A model generated the notes under the pieces. That model was not told the DNA's origin. It searched no databases and worked only from the letters and a program-made list of their open reading frames with translations. A program made the translations under genes and the position numbers. 64,000 nt of DNA from Vibrio renipiscarius. Lineage in GTDB: Bacteria > Pseudomonadota > Gammaproteobacteria > Enterobacterales > Vibrionaceae. This document shows, piece by piece, positions 26,790-34,080 of the stretch. Where the stretch lies: positions 186,001 through 250,000 of the forward strand of contig NZ_JTKH01000025.1 in assembly GCF_000827885.1 (NCBI RefSeq), written 5' to 3'. Each line of letters begins with the position of its first letter. Position 1 is the stretch's first letter.

Positions 26790-27317
26790 TTCTTAGCATA
26801 CCGCTGTGGTCTAGGTTTAACAGTTCTAGGGAATGTTCTTTCCCTTCGCCCTTCAAGAATCAAGCTTTCAGCCATGTCATGAAAGCCTTTTAACTGACCA
26901 TGGTATAGCTCCCGGCGTCGAGTAAGGTAAACCGACCAATAATGCTGAAACATGCGCTAATGTGCCGTTAAAACTCAGTTGGTAGGGAAGATAATTTCCT
27001 TTTAAATTGAAGCAAAGTTCAACCATCTGATATCGGATTAGATTATAAGTAAGCAAGATCCCCCAAAGTTCTTGTTTTACTAACTCAGGTAAACGGCTTC
27101 GCAATGTGAGGCGATTTCCAAGCATGTACAGTTTTTGCTCTCGATAACCTAACTCAATCTCCCAACGATGCTCATACAGACTTGCAATATATTTAGAGGG
27201 ATAGCGTAACGAGTCCGTCATCGACGTCAAAACTTGATAGTCTTTCCCTTTGATTTTACGAGTTACGAGCCGAGCATTTATCGATATGGGTAAATCAGGC
27301 CACAGTTTCGGCGTTTT
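26768..27317 (-). pseudogene. IS4-family transposase, 5'-truncated and frameshifted
   Basis: The upstream frame reads ARLVTRKIKGKDYQVLTSMT, then YEHRWEIELGYREQK, which holds the Y-x2-R-W-x-IE-x2-Y signature with the catalytic Glu. Near 26905 the homology jumps frame: GLPYSTPGAIP is in one, GQLKGFHDMAESLILEGRRE and the usual tail in another, so a small indel has broken the gene. The N-terminal half is absent. Not functional. Confidence 0.8.
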
Positions 27318-27326
27318 TCAAGCTAG

Positions 27327-28062
27327 TTGTCACTACTTGACTAATTATCAAGCAGCTTCTTTTTCTGGGTTCAGGTGAACTTCTCCGATTGGTTCGCAGT
27401 TACGTATTTTACCTGACCAACGCTCTGGTTTTGCTTCGCGGTGTGCCATCAACACCTTTGCTCTTTTCCTTAAAATCTCTGCATCCTTTCCGCTATGCCG
27501 CTCTGAAGGTGTCACGTAATTCAGGCGACTATGTTTATGCTCGGTGTTATACCAGATTACAAAGCTTTCTACCCAAGAACGGCCTCGTTCAAGGCTTTCG
27601 AACCCCTTTGATGGCCAGCTTGGGACATATTTCAGCGTTCGGAACAGTGACTCTACATACGGATTATCATCGCTCACACGAGGACGACTGTAAGATGATG
27701 TAATGCCAAGCTCCTCAATTTTTGCCTTGAACGTCAAAGATTTCATTGGCGCACCATTATCTGAGTGCAGCACCAACGCTTGATTGAAGCATTGCTCCCG
27801 CATCAGCGTACGCTGGAGTAGTTGAGATGCCATCTCTCCACACTCTCGCTCGTAGACATCATACCCGACGATTTTTCGACTGTAGATCTTCAATGAGGTA
27901 AAGGTAATAATGTTGTCCACGAACACCCGAAGGCAGATACGTTATATCCCAGGTAAATACCTGATTTGGACCTGTCGCTGTGTAGCTGGTTGGTTTCGAT
28001 GATTTTTTACGGCTACGTTGACTGTTACCGCCCCTCTAAATGATAAATTTTAACAGTGACAA
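27327..28062 (-). mobile_element. IS3-family remnant flanked by CTAG
   Basis: Terminal repeats TTGTCACT (27327-27334) and AGTGACAA (28055-28062) are flanked on both sides by CTAG (27323-27326 and 28063-28066), probably a 4-bp target duplication. At 736 bp it is too short for an IS3 element, and orfA plus the first part of orfB are missing. Left flank is IS4 sequence and right flank hipA, so insertion plus deletion joined them. Confidence 0.7.
27348..28000 (-). pseudogene. IS3-family transposase orfB remnant, frameshifted
   Basis: The minus-strand upstream frame reads VFTWDITYLPSGVRGQHYY, giving the first Asp of the DDE triad. Near 27888 the homology shifts frame to YSRKIVGYDVYERE, then LHSDNGAPMK (second Asp) and DNPYVESLFRTLKY (Glu). 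So the integrase core is nearly complete but broken by a one-base indel, and the N-terminal part is deleted. Not functional. Confidence 0.82.
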
Positions 28063-28415
28063 CTAGCCTGACACAGGGGGAAATCTTCATCTTCTGCATG
28101 AAGTGATATAGCACCTACGCTATCTTTGCCGACTTCAGCAAGTAAATCGAAGGCTTGACGAGACTTAGCATGATACCTTGCCACGATTCGATCTCGTACT
28201 TCGGGCAGATCGGGTAGCAGGTTATCAAAATAGTTAATTACACAATTACTTTTTATCGTCTGATATTGCAACGGTAAAGAGAGTGATAATGGCCTACCGA
28301 GTGGGCTTTCTACCCAGGTGCGAGCATATTGGAACTGATGAGCACCGTTCGAAAGTTTGACTAACGTGCCCACTTTTTCTCCATTCATGTAAGCGGCAAG
28401 TGAAGCCATTACCAC
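28063..28415 (-). pseudogene. hipA: hipA toxin gene truncated by IS insertion
   Basis: N-terminal ~117 residues of a HipA-type serine/threonine kinase toxin: ASLAAYMNGEKVGTLVKL, then PLSLSLPLQ, FDNLLPD and GKDSVGAISLHAEDE, all normal for the first domain. The sequence then runs into the IS3-type remnant at 28066. HipA is about 440 residues, so the kinase core is missing and no toxin activity is expected. It overlaps the hipB stop region by 7 bases, the usual hipBA arrangement. Confidence 0.85.
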
Positions 28416-28654
28416 ACCTCGTCAATGTTGTGCGAGTTTATGCCAGAGTTTGGTTCTTGGATCGTGATCCCAACCCCTAATGCTTGGAGAATTTTAAACA
28501 CAGTTTTAAGTTGTGTGGTGTCTGGATGATTTTCAAAATTCGATAGTGTTGATTGCTTTATACCCACACGTTTAGCAAGTTCAGCTTGGGTGATGCTGTC
28601 TCTTGTTCTAATGAGCTTTAACTGATTTGCGAGTTGTGTTGGATTGTAGATCAT
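28409..28654 (-). CDS. hipB: HipB-type antitoxin, probably intact
   Basis: 81 aa from ATG 28654, with GGAG six bases upstream (the frame extends to 28666). A helix-turn-helix of the Cro/C1 type is clear: SITQAELAKRVGIKQSTLSNFE, followed by TTQLKTVFKILQALG. It should repress its own operon and would neutralise HipA, but the adjacent hipA is truncated, so only autoregulation is likely to remain. Two TATCC-N8-GGATA operators lie just upstream, the same consensus as E. coli HipB. Confidence 0.88.
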   Translation of the reverse strand: MIYNPTQLANQLKLIRTRDSITQAELAKRVGIKQSTLSNFENHPDTTQLKTVFKILQALGVGITIQEPNSGINSHNIDEVW

Positions 28655-28682
28655 AGATAGCTCCAAAAAACGCTTTTACATC

Positions 28683-28700
28683 TATCCCTTGAAAGGGATA
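28683..28700. promoter_or_regulatory. HipB operator 1
   Basis: TATCC-CTTGAAAG-GGATA, an exact match to TATCC-N8-GGATA, 29 bp upstream of the hipB start. Confidence 0.85.
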
Positions 28701-28710
28701 AGTTATTGGC

Positions 28711-28728
28711 TATCCCTTGCAGGGGATA
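28711..28728. promoter_or_regulatory. HipB operator 2
   Basis: TATCC-CTTGCAGG-GGATA, a second exact match, 28 bp from operator 1 centre to centre, so roughly the same face spacing for cooperative binding. Confidence 0.85.
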
Positions 28729-28930
28729 CCAACCTCGATAACACTTTGCTAAGAGAGCAAAGGCTAAGAACCGCTACGCTAAAGGCGGCATTGGATGGTC
28801 TCAAGAGGTTAGAGAGAAATCTACAGATGATCCAAGTCAGTGACTCGCTTGATATTAAATAATTAAATTGAAAACAGTAGTTCTCGTGTGCATAATCAAC
28901 GCGTTAGTTTGCTGCGATACTATTTATCCT

Positions 28931-28981
28931 CCGACTAACGAAGAGTTCGTTATTGCTCAGCAGTCAGTAGAGCTGCTATAA
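28931..28981 (+). pseudogene. ackA: Displaced 3' end of ackA (right attachment region, attR)
   Basis: Codons PTNEEFVIAQQSVELL and TAA (28979-28981), in the same orientation as ackA and similar to its tail at 15151. It has no upstream gene: the preceding 200 bp (28730-28930) show no ackA sequence, only a short open stretch of unknown origin. I take it as the original host ackA end, separated by integration of the element. Confidence 0.75.
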
Positions 28982-29009
28982 AAATCTACTCATATTGGGA
29001 AATATGTCG

Positions 29010-29042
29010 AAGCCCCTTCCGTTAGGAAGGGGCTTTTCTTTT
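29010..29042 (+). terminator. Orphan terminator after the displaced ackA end
   Basis: AAGCCCCTTCC (29010-29020), loop GTTA, GGAAGGGGCTT (29025-29035) and T-rich sequence. It follows only the 51-bp ackA remnant, and so is probably the original ackA terminator. Confidence 0.85.
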
Positions 29043-29221
29043 GTCTGAACAATCCTAAGTGTTCAAAGCCTAACAAACTCAGTTATCTGAGCGAACTTAG
29101 CGTCATGCCTTCCTCAAATGATTCTGAGATCTAACTTTCAATATTTGAGCCGTTCAAATCACAGCGAAACGTCAATCCGCGACTAAACTTGGGTAAAACA
29201 GCCATAGTAAAGGAGCGACAT

Positions 29222-31402
29222 GTGAGCGATAAATCGACCAGTGGCAAATGTCCAGTGATGCATGGTGGCGCAACAAATCACCAACAAGCAGAATTTAACT
29301 GGTGGCCCAAAGCACTTAATCTAGACATTCTTCATCAGCACGACAGCAAAACCAATCCAATGGAGAACGGCTTTAGTTATGCTGATGCGTTTAATTCACT
29401 CGACCTTGAAGCGTTAAAGGCGGACTTAACCCATTTTATGCGAGACAGTCAAGAATGGTGGCCTGCTGACTGGGGCCACTACGGTGGCTTAATGATTCGA
29501 ATGGCGTGGCACTCTGCGGGTACGTATCGAATTGCAGATGGTCGAGGCGGCGCAAGTCGTGCTAATCAGCGGTTTGCTCCTCTTAATAGCTGGCCTGATA
29601 ACGGCAACCTGGATAAAGCACGCCGTTTATTGTGGCCGCTTAAAAAGAAATATGGGAACAAAATCTCTTGGGCCGATCTCATCGTTCTTGCGGGCACCGT
29701 GGCTTATGAATCCATGGGGTTGAAAACCTACGGATTCGCGGGTGGGCGAGAAGATATTTGGCACCCTGAAAAAGACATTTATTGGGGCGCTGAAAAAGAA
29801 TGGCTTGAGCCGAGTGGCGGCAAAGATAGCCGCTATTCTGGAGAGCGAGATTTGGCCAACCCGCTTGCGGCGGTGATGATGGGGTTAATTTATGTCAATC
29901 CTGAAGGTGTCGATGGCAAACCCGACCCAATAAAAACCGCCCATGACATGCGCGTAACGTTTGCGCGAATGGCAATGAACGATGAGGAAACGGTCGCCCT
30001 TACCGCCGGTGGCCACACGGTGGGGAAAGCTCACGGTAATGGCGATGCATCGTTACTCAGTGCTGAACCAGAAGGTGGTGACATTGAAGATCAAGGGCTA
30101 GGGTGGCTAAATAAAACATCGCGCGGGATAGGGCGAGATACAGTCACGAGCGGTGTTGAAGGTGCATGGACGACGAACCCCACGCAATGGGACAATGGTT
30201 ACTTTGAGTTGCTATTCAATTACGATTGGTGGGTCACGAAAAGCCCTGCAGGCGCAGCCCAATGGGAGCCTATCAATATCCGAGAAGAAGATATGCCCGC
30301 GGATGTTGAAGACCCGACCATTAAGTGCAAGCCGATGATGACGGATGCGGATATGGCTCTTAAATTCGATCCTGAATACCGCAGGATTGCGGAGCATTTC
30401 CGTGATAATCCAGATGAGTTCTCGGCGGCGTTTGCTAAAGCATGGTTTAAGCTTACGCATCGCGATCTGGGCCCAAGATCTCGCTACCTTGGTCCTGACG
30501 TTCCCTCAGAAGAATTGATTTGGCAAGATCCTGTTCCTACCGTTCAATATCACTTAAGCGACGAGGATATCGCTCGTTTAAAACACGCTATTTTAGACAG
30601 TCAACTCTCTGTGGGCGAGCTCGTGAATACAGCGTGGGATAGTGCTCGAACGTTTAGAGGTTCAGATAGACGAGGCGGAGCCAATGGCGCCCGTATTCGT
30701 TTAGCACCGCAGAAAGATTGGCAAGGCAATGAGCCGGAAAGACTGGCGAAAGTGCTTGGTGAATTAGACGCGATTCGTCGCAATCTGAATTCATCGATCA
30801 GTATGGCTGATCTTATCGTTCTTGCAGGTGGCGTCGGAATTGAAAAGGCCGCGGCCAATGCTGGGGTTTCAGTCGAGGTGCCTTTTGCTCAAGGTCGTGG
30901 TGATGCGATTCAAGAAATGACCGATGTCGATTCTTTTGATGTTCTAGAACCGATTCATGATGGCTTCCGTAATTGGTTGAAAGATGACTATGTGGTGAGT
31001 GCAGAAGAGTTATTGCTAGAACGAAGCCAGCTAATGCAACTCACGGCTGCTGAGATGACATTATTAGTCGGCGGGATGCGGGTACTTGGTACGAATTATG
31101 GTGACAGCTCCATTGGAGTATTCACTGACCGTGTAGGCGTATTGACGAACGATTTTTTTGTCAATCTCACGGATATGAATTTCACGTGGCATCCCTCGGA
31201 TGATGGCCTTTATGAGATTCGTCAACGTGATACGGGAGCTCAAAAATGGCGCGCTTCGCGAGTCGATTTAGTCTTTGGTTCCAATTCAATATTACGTGCG
31301 TACGCTGAATTGTATGCGCAAGATGACAATCAAAATAAGTTTGTTGCCGACTTTGTGGATGCCTGGGTCAAAGTGATGAACGCGGATCGTTTTGATCTGT
31401 AA
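29222..31402 (+). CDS. katG: Catalase-peroxidase
   Basis: Bifunctional haem enzyme removing hydrogen peroxide, 726 aa, the usual KatG length. The distal site is in GGLMIRMAWHSAGTYR (Arg, Trp, His). The Trp-Tyr-Met adduct partners are that Trp, Tyr in LIYVNPEG and Met in FARMAMNDEE. The proximal His is in LTAGGHTVGKAHG. The C-terminal half is the expected inactive second domain. The start is GTG at 29222 with AAAGGAG at 29208-29214; upstream codons to 29189 are leader. No signal peptide, so cytosolic. Lies directly outside the right end of the integrated element. An OxyR site was not identified with confidence. Confidence 0.95.
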   Translation: MSDKSTSGKCPVMHGGATNHQQAEFNWWPKALNLDILHQHDSKTNPMENGFSYADAFNSLDLEALKADLTHFMRDSQEWWPADWGHYGGLMIRMAWHSAGTYRIADGRGGASRANQRFAPLNSWPDNGNLDKARRLLWPLKKKYGNKISWADLIVLAGTVAYESMGLKTYGFAGGREDIWHPEKDIYWGAEKEWLEPSGGKDSRYSGERDLANPLAAVMMGLIYVNPEGVDGKPDPIKTAHDMRVTFARMAMNDEETVALTAGGHTVGKAHGNGDASLLSAEPEGGDIEDQGLGWLNKTSRGIGRDTVTSGVEGAWTTNPTQWDNGYFELLFNYDWWVTKSPAGAAQWEPINIREEDMPADVEDPTIKCKPMMTDADMALKFDPEYRRIAEHFRDNPDEFSAAFAKAWFKLTHRDLGPRSRYLGPDVPSEELIWQDPVPTVQYHLSDEDIARLKHAILDSQLSVGELVNTAWDSARTFRGSDRRGGANGARIRLAPQKDWQGNEPERLAKVLGELDAIRRNLNSSISMADLIVLAGGVGIEKAAANAGVSVEVPFAQGRGDAIQEMTDVDSFDVLEPIHDGFRNWLKDDYVVSAEELLLERSQLMQLTAAEMTLLVGGMRVLGTNYGDSSIGVFTDRVGVLTNDFFVNLTDMNFTWHPSDDGLYEIRQRDTGAQKWRASRVDLVFGSNSILRAYAELYAQDDNQNKFVADFVDAWVKVMNADRFDL

Positions 31403-31515
31403 CGATGAACCATGAGCCATGAGCCGAGTGTAGAGTGCGTGGAACGATAAAAGTTTAAGTGCCGCATGATCGCATTTAATCACTGGCTTATGTCTGCGCG
31501 ACCTCGATAAATGAT

Positions 31516-31549
31516 GAAGCCCTTTCTGTGAGTAGGAAGGGCTTCTTTT
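31516..31549 (+). terminator. Intrinsic terminator after katG
   Basis: GAAGCCCTTTC (31516-31526) pairs with GGAAGGGCTTC (31535-31545) with one T-G pair, then TTTT. Confidence 0.8.
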
Positions 31550-31566
31550 ATCGACTCATGTGCGTA

Positions 31567-33774
31567 TTAACTGATCCAGGCATCTTCCGATTGTAGAGGC
31601 TTAGCCTTACGATGGCGACCGCTACGCAGGTAAGCAATCAACACGATGATAATCAGCAGAGATAATGCCGCTAACAGTGCAAGATTCAGCACAGTTTCCA
31701 TGGCCTGTTTTTGGCTCAATGGCGGTGCTAAAGTGATGATGATGTTTTTCTCGCTCTTGTCTATATTGAGCACTGTGGCGGAGACGCGCTTATAGGCCGC
31801 TTCCACTTGTGCTTGCCAGAGTTGTTTGAGTTTATCGATTTGCTCTTCTCTGCTTCCTGACTCTAATGCCGCACGTAACGAGGTGATGGCTTTTAATCTA
31901 TCCTCTTGCGGCCCAGTCCAGTGAATATGGACGTAAGGCGAATCCAATTCTGAAGCAAATAGCACCGCTTTTGTGTGTTTCCATGCGGCGGTTTCAAGAT
32001 CACTCAATGCGGCAAGATAACCGCCTAGATCATCGGCGACTTCGATGGTCGAATTGTCCTCATTCGGATCACCACGTAATATTTCTTGCCAACAATCGGG
32101 CTCGCAGGTTTCTTCAGTGGCAGATTGCCAAAGTGCAGAGAGTGCCGCTTTGAACGAGGTACAGGCGAGTTGAGCTGAGTCATTTTCAGCCATGGCTTGT
32201 GAGGTAGAAGAGCAGAAAGGCTCGATATGTGTGGCGATACCATTCAAGTCGGAGACCGTAAATAGAACCATCTCACTGCGTTGACGAATGCGTTGCCTGA
32301 ATCCATCAGCAGAGGCCATCTTCTGTATTTTCGCAACGCTTACCATGTAATCATATAAACCTTCAGGTAGCTCTGGCGTATAGTCTGGCGCAAGAACCAC
32401 GAAGTCTCGATACCGTTTTATGATCTTGAGCGCCTGATTATTGATGAAGGCTTGATTAATGGTTGAATATTGAAATTGCTGACAATAAACCGTGGTGTTG
32501 GTACGTGTATTTAATGTTTGCAAACACAGGCGAGGTTGCTGGATCGAAATATGATCCCCTGGTTTGACATTATTAATGAGCGGCCAATCTTGTACCGCGT
32601 GAATTTGGTGGGATCGCTCGCCTTGTAGCATCGCGATACTTGCTTCTCGCCACTCAAGCTCGGTGTTGATCATTACAATGAAAACGACGGTCAGTAGACC
32701 GATAAGGGACGTCAGGTATTGTGGTTTTTTCTTGGTGACGTCGCTATCGGTTATTTGCTGTGAACCAATACTCGTCAATGCAGAGTGACTCTCTTCAATC
32801 TCGAATCTGACGGAGCGATTCAAAGGAACCTTCGCTTGCCACTCTCTAGGCAGCCAGGCTTTCTGCGTCAGTCCTGTTGGGGATGTAAAGACCACCCAAT
32901 CGCGATTATCCTCGTGATCAATCCGTTCAATCGTGCCGAAATACTGTTTCACGAGAAGAGAATCGGCATGAGAGGATGGCCCGTGTCGCTTTAAAAGCAA
33001 TAAAATGGCACAGCAAATCACGAACAGTAGGGCGGGGGCAATCCATGATGCGGTGAGGGTAACGTCGAGAGTGGTGAAGTGAAAAAAGAGTATGCCCACC
33101 AATACTAAGAGAAGCGGAACGATCCAATTATAAAAGGGAGGAGCTAAGTAACGAATTTCGAGTTCATTGGCTTGGCGCTGTGATTTATACGTGACGGTGG
33201 TGATTGGTGCGCTGTCTTGCGAATCAGTGAGGCTCGCCGTGTTCTCATGTGTATCGCGGAGTGCGGCTTTGCCCAATTCAGCCACGTCCTCGTTACAGAG
33301 TGGGTGATTATGTTCTTCTTTTTTATAGTCTTGCCAACTGTCTATGGTTAACAGTCCGTTGACTTCATCAAGCAAAGTGTAATCATTAAGACTGAGTATA
33401 ATTAAGAAGTCGTCGGCGACGATCACCTCAGCAAAATTGTTGTCTAAGTGGAGATAACTGTACGCAATCTCCGGCATAACCACCAAAAAATCCCCAAAAG
33501 AGAGAAACATCGTTTCATCCTCTTCGGTTTCACCTTTCACGACATTGAGCTCGAACTTACCGGTGACGTAAAACACATCCTGAGGTTCAACTTCTTGGTC
33601 GTAGATTTGCTTGATCGCGCTAATTTCACTCGTGCTAAGTGGATGATCACGCTTGGTATCGAGTAATGAGGCTTGTCGTTCTTTTATTTGTTCTTTTTCG
33701 CTGCGTGCCGCAAAAAAACTGCCAATGATCCAAATGAAAATAACGATTTGAGCGAGAGTAAAAAACGAATCCAT
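31567..33774 (-). CDS. IgaA-like (YrfF/UmoB) inner-membrane protein
   Basis: 735 aa. Hydrophobic segments lie at about 5-22, 214-234, 240-258, 351-368 and 693-715, giving five helices with two cytosolic domains and one large periplasmic domain. That topology and length match IgaA, the brake on the Rcs envelope-stress phosphorelay in enterobacteria. FYVTGKFEL and the block FLVVMPEIAYSYL fit the IgaA N-terminal cytosolic domain. The periplasmic part has several Cys (LCLQTL, VYCQQF, PFCSST, CEPDC) that could pair. No rcs genes are in the window, so the signalling partner is unknown. Family assignment is by architecture and remembered motifs. Confidence 0.6.
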   Translation of the reverse strand: MDSFFTLAQIVIFIWIIGSFFAARSEKEQIKERQASLLDTKRDHPLSTSEISAIKQIYDQEVEPQDVFYVTGKFELNVVKGETEEDETMFLSFGDFLVVMPEIAYSYLHLDNNFAEVIVADDFLIILSLNDYTLLDEVNGLLTIDSWQDYKKEEHNHPLCNEDVAELGKAALRDTHENTASLTDSQDSAPITTVTYKSQRQANELEIRYLAPPFYNWIVPLLLVLVGILFFHFTTLDVTLTASWIAPALLFVICCAILLLLKRHGPSSHADSLLVKQYFGTIERIDHEDNRDWVVFTSPTGLTQKAWLPREWQAKVPLNRSVRFEIEESHSALTSIGSQQITDSDVTKKKPQYLTSLIGLLTVVFIVMINTELEWREASIAMLQGERSHQIHAVQDWPLINNVKPGDHISIQQPRLCLQTLNTRTNTTVYCQQFQYSTINQAFINNQALKIIKRYRDFVVLAPDYTPELPEGLYDYMVSVAKIQKMASADGFRQRIRQRSEMVLFTVSDLNGIATHIEPFCSSTSQAMAENDSAQLACTSFKAALSALWQSATEETCEPDCWQEILRGDPNEDNSTIEVADDLGGYLAALSDLETAAWKHTKAVLFASELDSPYVHIHWTGPQEDRLKAITSLRAALESGSREEQIDKLKQLWQAQVEAAYKRVSATVLNIDKSEKNIIITLAPPLSQKQAMETVLNLALLAALSLLIIIVLIAYLRSGRHRKAKPLQSEDAWIS

Positions 33775-34032
33775 GAAGTCTTGTTGTCCTACGGTGATAT
33801 CCGAAGGGGGCGAAAATAGCCCCTCAGTTTGGCATGTTGAAGTGAGATGACGTATAGAATCGCACTTATTGCATGTAGACGTTTTAAGGGATCAATAAAT
33901 TGCGGCTCGTGGCGCATTGCGCTGATGAGGTAACGTAAACTCTCCGTTGGGATGCGAGGCTCAACGCAATAACGGTCATATCAAGAGGGTGTTTTTATCG
34001 GTGATTTCTGGGGGAAGGCTTTTTACAGATAG

Positions 34033-34063
34033 AAAAAAGCTCGTGATAAACACGAGCTTTTTT
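34033..34063. terminator. Bidirectional terminator after U32 gene
   Basis: AAAAAAGCTCGTG (34033-34045), loop ATAAA, CACGAGCTTTTTT (34051-34063). On the minus strand it follows the U32 gene by 17 bp. The rest of the 33775-34080 gap shows no gene. Confidence 0.75.
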
Positions 34064-34080
34064 GAGTTAGGCGTAAAGGA

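Larger units (their letters stand above)
26755..27322 (-). mobile_element. IS4-family remnant (one end only)
   Basis: TTAATGCCGTTCACTTAAG at 26755-26773 resembles the IS4 terminal repeat and starts 24 bp after the lipoprotein gene. Inside is the C-terminal part of an IS4 transposase on the minus strand. The other end is missing where the IS3-type remnant begins (CTAG at 27323). The end also contains a perfect 12-bp palindrome (26757-26784) that could stop transcription from the lipoprotein gene. Confidence 0.75.
15151..28981 (+). mobile_element. ~13.8 kb integrated element in the ackA 3' end
   Basis: Bounded by direct copies of the ackA 3' end. It carries a large serine recombinase just inside the left end, an IS5-family copy, a divergent cluster of secreted proteins with a giant lipoprotein, IS4 and IS3 family remnants, and a broken hipBA module. 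The right copy still has the usual AckA tail followed by a terminator without a gene, which looks like the original ackA end pushed away. The integration model is inference; the repeats and gene content are seen directly. Confidence 0.7.

Noticed and set aside
28730..28930. Open stretch reading AKNRYAKGGIGWSQEVREKS on the plus strand
   Set aside because: It has no start codon or ribosome-binding site and ends at a nearby stop; too short to call a gene.
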